DNA from: Eudromia elegans
Lineage: Eukaryota; Chordata; Aves; Tinamiformes; Tinamidae
Assembly: GCA_003342815.1 (NCBI GenBank)
Contig: PTEX01000032.1
Coordinates: 2,281,665 to 2,345,664, forward strand
DNA: 64,000 nucleotides
Reading direction: 5' to 3'
Positions 39,201 to 63,590 of this stretch are shown here, piece after piece. Positions within the stretch are counted from its first letter, which is position 1; each line of letters begins with the position of its first letter. Both the position numbers and the translations under genes were made by a program. The notes under the pieces were generated by a model, which searched no databases, was not told where the DNA came from, and worked only from the letters and a program-made list of their open reading frames with translations.

Positions 39201-42200
39201 GAGTTTCAAATACACCGAGTATTGAGAGGTATGGGCAGAAATGAAGTAAAGCAGAGGAAAGAAAAGGGGAAAGAATACCACAGTGACAGAAATGGCACTT
39301 ACTTACTGGACTGAAGAAGCTTACAAGAGCTTCTGAGGCATCTTTCAGTTTCACTTGAACTTCACTGGGCACCACTTTGTTTTTTTCTAAAACGTTCTGA
39401 GTTGGTGATGCAAAACCTGAAAGCTCATAATGATTAGCTCATCATCATCAAAATATCCATAGTTAATTAAATGCAATGACATTTTCATACTGATTATCTT
39501 TCATTATGAAGGCATTTATAGTCATTATGAATTGTGACTAGTGATGGCTAGCAAGGTTACACATAAATGTCTTTCTGTTATACTCAATTATATTACTTCA
39601 AATTGCTTCATGAACCAAAATGACTAAAGAACTGAAGCTGTGAAATTTAAATTATATTAAAGAAACCTATCAGCTGGAAATTGTCAAGACAAAAAGCAAA
39701 ACTGTTCACATGCCAGATACAGGTTACATTTAAACTATTTTATAGACTTTTTTTCTCCTTTCTTTTCTCTACAGTGCATTAGAACAGAAGTTTCTCTTAG
39801 GTCAAGATCAGACCACAGTGAAAAACACGCAAAAGAGAAGAAATTTAAGAAACAGTTTTGTTAAATGCAAGAAATAGTGTATCTAGCCCAGTATGTTGTT
39901 TCAGACAACATTAAATAGTAGATGTCTAGTAAAGAGCAAAAAAATAAGATACTGGGATATTTTCCTAAATTCTAGATGCTTGTGGCCCTGGGACTTCTAG
40001 AGTATCTTTCATTTTTTTACTTCCCAAAAAAATATAGCAGCAAGTAGTTTTTGTTGCTTCGCTCTCCATCTCTTCATCTTTGCAAGAGGTGTTAGAGGAA
40101 AGCGAGAATGCAAATGCCAGTCCAGCCTCAAAAAAGAGCAGGAAGAAGGAAGCAGAGGACCACTGGCCAGTCAGCCTCACCTTGATCCCTGGAAAGGGGA
40201 CAGGGCAGCTCAGCCTGGACACTATCTCTGTGATTGTGAAGGTGATGGGCAGCTGTCAGCAGACTAACAAAAGGGAATTCATGTTTAACGAATCTGATAG
40301 CCTTCTATGATGAGAGCAGGGGATGTTGTCTACCTTGACTTCACTAAAGCCTTGGACACAGTCTCCCATAACGGTAGACAAGCTCTGTAAGTGTGGGCTA
40401 GACAAGCAGACAGTGAGGTGGATTAAGAATTGGCCAAACAGCAGAGCACAAAGTCTAGCTGGAGGCCTGCAGTGTTGCCACCCAGAGTCAGTTCTGTGTC
40501 CAGTATGTTCAACTTAGTCATCAGTGACGTGGATGGAGGGACAGGGTGCACCTTCAGCAAGGTTGCTAATGATACAAAATTGGGAAGAGTGGCTGATAGC
40601 CTGAACAGCTGTGCCACCATTCAGAGGGACCTCAACGGGCTGGAGAGATGGAGAGAATAATTTCATGAAGCTCAAAGGCAAGTGCAGGGTCCTGCACCTA
40701 GGCAAGAATAACCCCCTGTACCTGCACAGGGTTGGGTGTTGAGCTACCGGAACACAGCTCTGTAGCAAAGGATCTGCATGACCTGGTGGACAAACACATC
40801 ACGAGCTAACAACATGCTCTTGTGGCAAAGGAGGCCAAATATATCCTGGGAAGCATTAGGGAGAGTGTTGCCAGCAGGCCAAGGGAGGAAGCCAGTAGGT
40901 TCTTTCTACCTACACAGCCCTGGTGAGGCCCCCTCTTATGGACTCTGTCAAGTTCTGGGCTCCCTCTAGGAGACACGAAACTAAAACAACAAATCCAGCA
41001 AAAGACAACTAGACTGGAGCACCTCTCATATGACAAAAGGCTGAAAGTTCTGGTCCTATTCAGCCTGAACAGAGAAGATAGGTGGAAGGAAAATCTTATC
41101 ATGCATATAAGCATCTGAAGGGTGAAGAGGATGAGGCCAGCCTCTTCCCAGAGGTGCCCAGTGACAGGTTGAGAGGCAATGTGCACAAATGGAAACATAG
41201 CAAGTTCCACCTGAACATGAGGAAAGAGTTCCTCACTGCGAGGGCAACAGCGCACGGGAAACGGCAGCCCAGAGAGGTTGTGGGCTCTTCATCCTTGGAC
41301 ATATTCAAAAGTTATCTGGATGCAATCTTGGTCACATACTCTAGGCAACTCTTATTGAGCAAAGACGTTTGGACTGGATGAGCTCTAGCAGTCCCTTCCA
41401 ACCTCAACCATTTTGTGATTGAAGTAAAGGTGCAAGTCACAGTGGGACTCTCATGAGCCAATCAACCATGCCACAATTAAAGGGAGAAAAAAAAAAGGGA
41501 GTGGATGGGGGAGGAAAAAAAAAAAAAAGAACACCCCCCCCCCAAACATACACAGTCTGTTAAATTCCCACTTACTGTTTCCTGCCTTCCTACCCCCTGC
41601 CCTCTCCAGTGTAAGAAGTTTGCCCCATCACAGCTTGCTTAACAGCTTTCCAGGATGGTGTTTACTGAAGATCTTTTCACAGTTTTTTAGTTCTTTGTGA
41701 ATAGGACAGAGATCATGGCCTAACAAGAAGCTAAGACATAGAACAAGTCAATACTGCTAGCTGAAGAATCGTCTGAAGGACCACCAAAAGCCTCAGGCAT
41801 ATAAATCCACTATTCATCTCTGTGCACAGCTCAGTTTATGTGCCACGTAAGGCCCCCTTAAGGAGAAGGGGTATCTGAGCAGGGAAAACTGAATGCACAT
41901 CAAAACAGAGAGAGTGAAACTACACTAACAAAAATGCAACCTCCACAGTTCAGACCAACAGTTACGCTACAGTCCCTGGTTTAAGGAGACATGTGCCTTA
42001 AGGAGACATATGGAGCTCTTAAAGCACACAAACACACCCTGAAAGCAGAATGATCTGTTCATCCAGGTATTGCAGAAACATTTTACAAATAACTGGTGGA
42101 TCAACTGACAGCCTTTGCCAGGATCTGAAAACGGTGCCACTGAAGTCTGCTTCCTCAAGGCACAGGATCAATACAAGCCGAGTATACAGGCTGATCCTTT

Positions 42201-42786
42201 ATGCACAATTTCAGATGACTGGAATTAATTTCTGATGCAAACGCACTCATCAGCCTGACAGAAATCTTTGTCAACTATCCTAGTCTACCTGCTACAGCTT
42301 GTCAAACCTCTACAGTTTTCAGGTACACTTTTAACTGCAGGCTTGGGGGTTGGAGACAGGAACGAGGAGAGGAAAAGAAGGGTTTCCAAAGTGTGTGGGA
42401 GGAGCAGCAGGTTGGAGAACCAGAATCTATAATCAAATTTAAAAACTAAACATGAAACAGTATCAAGGCTGGAATAAGCAGCATGTGTTCCTCCACAGAT
42501 TAGCATATAGGGAAATAGGGACTATGTTTTTAGGAAAAATGTAACTTACCTGTATTTTTTCAGGACTTCTGTCAATCCCATTATGTATACTTCATTTTTG
42601 ATAATGTTTTTCAGTATCTTTCAATTATTGTCAAGAAAAAAATGCAACCTTAATTTCCTCCTAGTATAATTATTTGCTTTCTCTGTATTCTCTTCTTGCA
42701 ATACTCACTTGATCCGATGCTATGAAACATCATCACAATCACACAGTTCCACAAGAGATGAGTGCCAGTTACTCCTTGCAGCATTA
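33205..42786 (-). CDS. FMR1NB: FMR1NB (FMR1 neighbour), trefoil-domain membrane protein
   Basis: A small gene just downstream of FMR1 on the same strand. In order: a hydrophobic segment (LLWNCVIVMMF), an extracellular stretch, a six-cysteine P-type (trefoil) domain, a second membrane segment (LCVLGTGVFLILAGLPFCC) and a cytoplasmic tail ending KDTRLT. Mammalian FMR1NB has two membrane spans around a P-type domain and lies directly downstream of FMR1, so position, orientation and architecture agree. Exons used: 42786-42709, 39416-39303, 38946-38719, 36617-36521, 33714-33575, 33263-33205. The last three junctions are phase-perfect with strong splice sites. The junction before the trefoil exon is uncertain and the true first exon may be missing. 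Its role is unknown; the human protein is a cancer/testis antigen. I recognised no exon by direct recall of the human protein, so the symbol rests on domain and synteny. Confidence 0.8.
33575..33714 (-). CDS. FMR1NB: FMR1NB cytoplasmic tail exon (140 bp)
   Basis: Acceptor GTTGCAG, donor GTAGGC. Reads QCFNPLRSKRKEVEQIVWKK, then KEHSENHGFLSSLFKKNAKD and HDSMRK. It is rich in Lys and Glu, as expected for a soluble tail directly after a membrane helix. It joins in phase to the exons on both sides. Confidence 0.78.
36521..36617 (-). CDS. FMR1NB: FMR1NB second membrane-segment exon (97 bp)
   Basis: Acceptor TTCTCCAG, donor GTAAGA. Reads (N)LQLTFRLCVLGTGVFLILA and GLPFCCSTCLQR, a clear membrane helix followed by cysteines that could be palmitoylated. 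Phase 1 in, phase 2 out. It fits both neighbours exactly, which is strong evidence for a real exon despite its small size. Confidence 0.78.
38190..38420 (-). mobile_element. Eroded CR1 LINE fragment
   Basis: Reverse-complement CR1 3' region, heavily diverged. Recognisable landmarks are CAGGTAGTCCAACGTCCTGC and TGAATATCTCCAAGAACGGA, which correspond to blocks preserved in younger copies. It is much older than the 40.1-41.4 kb copy. Confidence 0.7.
38719..38946 (-). CDS. FMR1NB: FMR1NB P-type (trefoil) domain exon
   Basis: Core reads SSLKACRHKDSQALTPCRVG, then GSANKTECLENKCCPSKSSQ, then ELKCYTPFKD. It has six cysteines with the adjacent CC pair typical of a trefoil fold and an N-linked glycosylation sequon (NKT). 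Donor GTAAGT, phase 1. The 5' boundary is ambiguous. An AG at 38947 gives a matching phase and adds HPKWKKDLVTTTLFEFFRME; TTTAG at 38892 has a better local look but the wrong phase; GAAG at 38884 also fits the phase. Every base from 38883 down is in the exon under all three. Confidence 0.7.
39303..39416 (-). CDS. FMR1NB: FMR1NB extracellular exon (92-114 bp)
   Basis: Acceptor CTTTCAG. Reads FASPTQNVLEKNKVVPSEVQ and VKLKDASEALVSFFSPV. Three donors are possible: GTAAGC after EAL (39325), GTAAGT after SP (39307), and a second GTAAGT four bases on (39303). The first two leave phase 0, while the last leaves phase 1, which is compatible with an open trefoil exon. I chose the last, but only the core 39325-39416 is firm. 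Confidence 0.6.
40125..41421 (+). mobile_element. CR1 LINE, 3' half with decayed reverse transcriptase
   Basis: About 1.3 kb of CR1 in plus orientation. It includes RT-derived peptide scraps in several frames, such as GDVVYLDFTKALDTVSHN (about 40321-40373), LSLDTISVIV and MFNLVISDVDGGTGCTFSKV, broken by frameshifts and stops. It is followed by the canonical 3' end GTCCCTTCCAACCTCAACCA and a TTTTGTGATTGAA tail. It is 5'-truncated. It lies antisense in an intron of FMR1NB and is non-functional as a transposon. Confidence 0.95.
41485..41543. repeat. A-rich and C-homopolymer low-complexity tract
   Basis: Two A runs around GGGAGTGGATGGGGGAGG, followed by AAGAACA and a run of ten C. Simple sequence just downstream of the CR1 insertion. 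Confidence 0.85.
42709..42786 (-). CDS. FMR1NB: FMR1NB first membrane-segment exon (78 bp)
   Basis: Acceptor TTTTATTGCAG and consensus donor GTGAGT bound 78 bp that read MLQGVTGTHLLWNCVIVMMF and HSIGS. This is a hydrophobic segment suited to a signal anchor. It ends in phase 1, and the next exon supplies two bases to make a Ser codon. The internal ATG at 42784-42782 could itself be the start codon if upstream exons are non-coding. Confidence 0.65.
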
Positions 42787-43038
42787 CTGCAATAAAATCA
42801 GTAGCAATAATGAATAGGTAGTTGGGTATAATTTTACTTAGTATTTACTACTTGTAACAACACAGAGGACTGCTGCACAGAGCAGAACTGTGTCTTCTTG
42901 TGTTAAAAAGGAGGCCAAACCCAGGAAAAAAGATTTGGGCAATAATTACTGACTCTGAAGAAACAAACCACTTAAGAGAACTTAGTGGGAGGCACCTTGA
43001 ACAGTGACTATCCAAGAAAAAGGCTTGCTTTAAACTAC

Positions 43039-43060
43039 CCGGGCGCCAGTTATTTGACAT
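43039..43060 (-). CDS. FMR1NB: Candidate first coding exon of FMR1NB
   Basis: ATG TCA AAT AAC TGG CGC CCG G followed by GTAGTT would encode MSNNWRP and end in phase 1, matching the 2-nt start of the next exon across a 252-nt intron. The ATG has A at -3 and an in-frame TGA four codons upstream. The donor is only moderate and the exon is very short, so this is a guess. Another ATG with a GTAAGG donor near 43753-43734 is an equal alternative, or translation may start within the following exon. Confidence 0.22.
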
Positions 43061-44414
43061 GATTAAGATGAATCACTTTCAGCTAAGTACTTTAAATCCA
43101 GGTTTAAGGTCAGAATCAGGATTTAACCAGCAACAATCTCTGGAAAATTATGACAGATATCCTAGCTTACTCAGTGATTCACACTAACACTAGAGGAAGA
43201 TGATGCTTTGGAAAAATAAAATTTGCAAAAGAGGCCCAAAAGGATCATTTAGATAAAAGTATTTTTAAAATCCAAAGTCATTCACAGTAACTCATCAACT
43301 TTTGAGACAGGCTTTTGTGAACACTGCTTTGCCAGTGGCTGTATATTTATTTTGCCTATCCGTTACCTGTTATCTTCAAAGGGTCTTTTCCAATTACTAA
43401 CATATATATATTTAGGAGTTAAGGCAACTTAAACCCAGTGATTATTTATGATTAGTATTGGCAGGAGAACAGAAGCCCGTCTTCCTAAGCACCATATGGA
43501 AAAAGGTATAACAAATGAAGGGGCTGCTCTCCTGCACTCTTGCTAAACATTGAACGCTTTCCTGTGACCTGTTCCGTAGAATTACTTCCTAGGTCAGAAG
43601 GAGCAAGGTTGAAATTTGTTTTTCAGAAGCCTGTTATCATGCAATGCTCTCCGGGAGCAAAGGGAAGGGGGGAAATATTCCCTGGGAGCAGAGAAACATG
43701 ACAGATTTAAAAGTTCTAGCTTTGCCCCTTACATACTCCTCCTTTGACCATCTTCTCAGCTACTGCTGGAACTGGAAAATCAGAGCTATCCAGAGTGCAG
43801 CAAGCGCAGACTTCTTGGGCAAGACACAGCATAGACCAAGACAGACTGTCACAATGGCTGCCTGTGACCCACACCTCCGTGCACAGTGAGCAAGGTGCCA
43901 CCAGAACCAGCCCCCAAGCGACAGGGTTAACTCCTGAGCAAAGACAAAGTTTGTACCAAACTGTTTGTACCAAACACACACTACTCAAAAAAAACATGCA
44001 GATCAGGTAATAGAAATTGCAGTCCATTAATATATTCCTCCAAGTTTAAGCACATAGGTCAGAACTTCTCATAACTCATATGGGAACATGCATATACTTG
44101 CACTGTCTGTCAACTGACAGATAACATTTCACTGAGGTCTCAAGAAAGTGGCTCATACACATAAAGTGCAATATTATTCTTGACTAAGGGTCACTACATC
44201 AGCTGCTGAGACAGATCCCCTCGCTAGAAGCAAAAGGGTAGTCACATAAGTCTTTCCATTAATAACTAGAATGGAAACATTTAAGAAACAAAGTTCTTCG
44301 AATGCATTAGGAAATTAGGAAGTGCTAAAAATCCCAACTTCCCCCCTCCCAAAAAAAGCCTAAAAAATATTTTTAAAAAAATCACTCCCAGATGCTTGAA
44401 GTAAATGCAGTCAC

Positions 44415-44450
44415 CAAAAAAAAAAAACAAAAAAAAAACAAAAAAAAAAC
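44415..44450. repeat. A-rich simple repeat
   Basis: Runs of A broken by single C (A12 C A9-10 C A10 C pattern). Low-complexity DNA. Confidence 0.9.
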
Positions 44451-46604
44451 CTACACAAAAAGAAACACACAAAACTATCTACCTCCCTAAAGCAGTTTAC
44501 TATGTTTATAAAAAACCCTTAAGCATACAACAGCTATGTAAACAGAAAGGTCTTTTTGAAAAAAGGCTTATGTATATGCATATGGATCCACTCCCTTCCC
44601 CCTTAATTAATGAACTTTTAGTTAAGATGGGGGCTTATCTTTTAAACTATATTAGGTAGGTAGCATTAGGCTGCTAGGATAGAGCCAGGTAGCTTCAATT
44701 TTCATTGTTTCTGAGCAAACAATATGCTCTCAATACTACCAATGAGGAGGCAGAGACACCTAATACAGGTGAACATTCTTCATTCGACAAGCATCTAACA
44801 TGCAACTAAGATTTTTGTTCTCACATCTGTCATGGAACACTGCACATGATTTAATACATTCCTGGGACTATGAGTACAGGGCTCACCCAATATTAGAAAA
44901 CTGTCCATACATTTTGTTTATCACTGTTGCCTCTGTAGTTGAAGACTATTAACTGTCCTCTTTTTAACTGCAGTCTATTCCTGAAGCCTCAGGCAAAATA
45001 TGCAAGACTCACACACCCCCCCTGCAGATCAAAAGAGTATCTACTCAGAATATCTGACTTACGTATAGGGTGAAAACTTAAGTCAGTCCTAAAGAAGCTG
45101 ACTTTTTTAAACACCTAAAACACCTAAATTCCCCTAATCATCCTCATTATCACAGGTGCAAATGCAGCTGAAGACTGACTAGCAGTTGTTAAATGAAAGT
45201 GTTTGGCTGGAAAACATCTTACTACGCACTGCCACAAAAACTACCACTACACGAGGCTATCCTTATTATTTTCGGTACCCAACAGAATCAATACAAACTT
45301 TTTTTTATTTTAAATAGAACTATTCCACAATAAATCACATTGCTCCTGCATACAGACAAAATCTTAAACAAAACATACAATAAGATGTTTAAGACCCACC
45401 TTTGCTCCTGCAGACTAGCACAGAATGCCAGTTTCTAGATTCATACAGCAGGGTTCCTGAAGTGACTGAGGAATACTTATTCAGTAACTAATTAATATAT
45501 TTCTCTTAATATTCAATTACTGAAGAGCTTTGAGAAGGTGCTGCAGTTCACGAAAATGAGTTATCTTGCACAGTGAGTGCTCCTATGAAGAATGCAGTCT
45601 CATAATTACAGTACTTAATTTTGTTTCTGACTTGTTGAAAGGAAAACCAAACATTATACAAGATTATGATTAAAATTAGAAACTTCAGAAAATGCTTATG
45701 TGCAACTAAGTAATTTATGGAATTTCAGTAGTTAGGAAACTGATTTACTTCATTCTTATGAACAGACAAGATTTTCAATTTCAAACAAGCTATTTAAAAA
45801 TATTCTTGCTTAACAGAATTTTATACCAGCTCTAAAAATCTTGACTTCCTACCATCAGCAACTTCCCATAACTAATAAAAACGTATTTATTATAGAAAAG
45901 CAACACTTTCTAGTTCCATAAGCATTTGTTAATTTATAGGCTTTGTGCCTAGCCTTATTGAATTAAAACTTTGGTATTATTCACAAATACCTCTCACTCT
46001 TTAAAAACGACTTTATTTTTAAAATAAAGTTAATTCATTAGACCATACTTGATAAATTACCAGGAGGATCAGATCAAGCATCAGACATTTGTTGCACTTT
46101 CAAGCTTTGTAACAACACATGATCTTTCTCAAAATAAAATTGTACATTTAGATTTACAGTTTAATTTGTGGAAATATACTGTAACACTGAAAAACACTGG
46201 ATTTTGAATCAAAAAGGATACATATTAAGCGCACAGAAATACTGAAAAAGGTCACAGCCCCAAGATGCATTTGAAAATGGAATGTAATTAATATGGTAAA
46301 TTGCAGTTTAGTAATTTCACATTTAACCTAGTTAGCACCTTAGTGAACTTAACTTCTGAATAACAAAAACTTAACGCATATAATGCCAAAACTCAACAAG
46401 CACTTTGCCATTTCACCGGAAGATTCATTTTTTGTGTGCATTATGTGCCTTAACTTTGAAAACTGGTAGTATCTTAGAAGTCCTCTAAAACTGAAAGTAA
46501 ACAGTGGCTTCAGTTAAAAGTTTAATGGTGAAATACTTTCTTTCTACTTGTTATAAATTGAGTTTTTAAAGCAATCATTTATAAGGATTGCATCAACATC
46601 AGTT

Positions 46605-48418
46605 AGCAGAGGAAGATCAAACTTTATTGAAACTGCTTGCATACAAAATATATTGCACTATAACCAAACAAATGTCAACATAAAATCCAATCTGTTGTAG
46701 CTAATATGTACAGAGAATATTGCCCAAGAGCAGTTACATTACAAGGTCAGTCTACCTTGGTTAATTATCTACAGTATTTTAAACCAAACAGCTTACAGAT
46801 GATGTGTGCAAGGTACCAATTTCTGTTTTCAAATACTATACATTCCCAAAATAAATAACTAGAAATCAACATTAATGTTTGGCAATACTTTTTAAGACGT
46901 TTTCATATCTGTTAAATCATGTGCAGTTTGTTGCCATTTTTAATATGCTCACCTGTATGCAAGGAAAAAACAGAATGAAAAAGCAAAGAAACAAAACTCA
47001 CAAAATACATCAGAGGCAAGGTCAAGTTTGTACAATACTGTACATAATCAGTGGCTCCTTTCTGGAATAATCTGAATAAAAATGGAATAAAATGAAATGA
47101 AGGTCCTTATACAGTTTTGCCCAGTAAATTTATTCCATGATCAGAAATAAAAGAAAGCAAAACTCCTCCCACCACTTCCCACCCTTCCCTTGTGTATCAT
47201 CATACTTTGTATGGAATTCTGCAATAGCTTCCAATTGGATGGCAATTCACACCTTGTACCTCAAAATACTGTGAATTTGTTCTTCCTTCAATATATCCAG
47301 CTGCTATACCTGAATTTCCAGGGTATTACACATGGCGATTTTCTTCTTACCTCCCCTGAGAATCACCAAATTAAAATAAACAATTAAAAAAAAAAATTTA
47401 GGAGGATGAAAAGCGCTTTAAACTGGTCATCTGGCCAAATAGCAGGCACACACTACTAGCTTGTGAACAAGTTACATTTGTTCCCTCAGTAACAATGAAT
47501 TTTTAAGTTTTCCACAATGGAAAGGTTTTTGTTTTCTTTTTGCTTCTTTTTTTAAAAAAAAAAAAAAAAAAAAGAAAAACTTCTGTACTGCCTACAAAGA
47601 AAAAAATTACACCCTTCTCTCAATAACACTATTTTTTCCAAATCTTCAGTGCAAAATAAATTTCCTATTCTTATAACTGCCTAACCCAATGTTTATGTAA
47701 GGAAAAAATTATGGAAAGCATGCACTTGTCTATAAAGTACTAATGTCTGACAAGGATTGCTACATATATTTTACATTTAGTGTTACCGACTCATCTTCCC
47801 TGATTTCTGCATCCAAATATAATATTCCTACCTGCCAAGATATAAAAAAGGCACAGATCATACAACTTTTTTGCTAATGAAAATGACAATTGTTACATCA
47901 CACATATTTCAGGGTCCACTAAAATACTGAAAAAGGTGGACCAGAATGTGAACTGACACAGGACATAAAACGACATAGCATTTCATGAGGAACTTGTAAG
48001 TTAGATTGAAAACAGAAGCCAATTTGATTACTGCAAACACTATTTATTCTGAAAATTGAAGTTGAGCAGTGATTTTGACCCGATGCGTTAAAATGGTACA
48101 ACTGAACAGAAAGTTTACCAATGCACAGCTCAGTATTTTTAAAACAAACAAAAAAGAATCTTTCATTGTTTGAAGTGCAATATGTACTTGAAAGCGATTT
48201 TCGGAAATTCAGGTATTTTTATGCAAATATTTGAATAACTTCTTATTCTGAAAACAACTGCTTACTGTTGATGTTAAAAAAGGCTAACAGAGAACATATG
48301 TTCATTTCATGCCCTGCGCCATCTTGCCTACTATTTGTCTTTGGCCTAACAAGTTTCTCTAATGTGGAATAGGAATTACTGAAACAGTATAGGAAATATG
48401 ACTTTAGAATTATGCAGT
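46605..48418 (-). other. FMR1: FMR1 3' untranslated region
   Basis: About 1.8 kb of AT-rich sequence from the TAA stop to a canonical poly(A) signal. It includes a T20 tract in mRNA sense (near 47550-47571), a Pumilio-type motif UGUACAUA (46712-46705) and two earlier AATAAA hexamers at 47134-47129 and 48048-48043 that could give shorter isoforms. The last stretch before the distal signal resembles the end of mammalian FMR1 mRNA as I remember it. The exact cleavage site is inferred. Confidence 0.8.
46623..46628 (-). promoter_or_regulatory. FMR1: Poly(A) signal AATAAA, distal FMR1 site
   Basis: Minus-strand CAATAAAG, about 1.8 kb after the stop. In genomic sense it is followed by TTTGATC and a pyrimidine-containing stretch. 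It is the best candidate for the main FMR1 polyadenylation signal, with cleavage expected near 46600-46612. Confidence 0.75.
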
Positions 48419-63379
<14,961 letters not shown>

Positions 63380-63410
63380 CTAAGAAAAAAAAACACGGAA
63401 TGGTCTAAGT

Positions 63411-63473
63411 ACATATATATATATGTGTGTGTATATATATATACACACACACACACACATATACACGTACATA
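63411..63473. repeat. Compound TA/TG/TA/CA microsatellite in FMR1 intron 2
   Basis: Alternating purine-pyrimidine tract: (TA)n, (TG)n, (TA)n, then about nine CA units, then TATACACGTACATAT. The TG and CA arms are complementary, so it can fold as a hairpin or take a Z-DNA form. It sits 31 bp from exon 3's acceptor end and abuts a CR1 fragment. Confidence 0.9.
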
Positions 63474-63476
63474 TCG

Positions 63477-63590
63477 CACAATCACAGAACGGATGAGGTT
63501 GGAAAGGACCTCTAGAGATCATCTAGTCCAACCCCCTGCTCCTGCAGGGGAGAACCTAGAACATGTGGCACCTAGAACACGTGGCATAGG
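63477..63590 (-). mobile_element. CR1 LINE 3'-end fragment
   Basis: Reverse complement of the CR1 3' terminus: the characteristic block GGTTGGAAAGGACCTCTAGA followed by GATCATCTAGTCCAACCCCC. It is 5'-truncated, as usual for CR1, to little more than 100 bp. Inside it a 16-bp unit, CCTAGAACAYGTGGCA, is duplicated (63555-63570 and 63571-63586). It lies in FMR1 intron 2, same strand as the gene. Confidence 0.92.

Larger units (their letters stand above)
42787..46604. other. Interval between FMR1 3' end and FMR1NB
   Basis: About 3.8 kb separating FMR1 polyadenylation from the first confident FMR1NB exon. It should contain the FMR1NB promoter and first exon. It is AT-rich, with an A-rich simple repeat at 44415-44450. 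I cannot identify a CpG-rich promoter, and only the weak exon candidate at 43039-43060 stands out. Confidence 0.5.

Noticed and set aside
40806..41255. 149-codon minus-strand frame
   Set aside because: It is the antisense of the CR1 element and does not encode a protein of its own.
43716..44027. 103-codon minus-strand frame as a possible first FMR1NB exon
   Set aside because: Cys- and Val-rich translation overlapping equally open plus-strand frames; only its inner ATG near 43753 has a usable donor, which is too weak to call.
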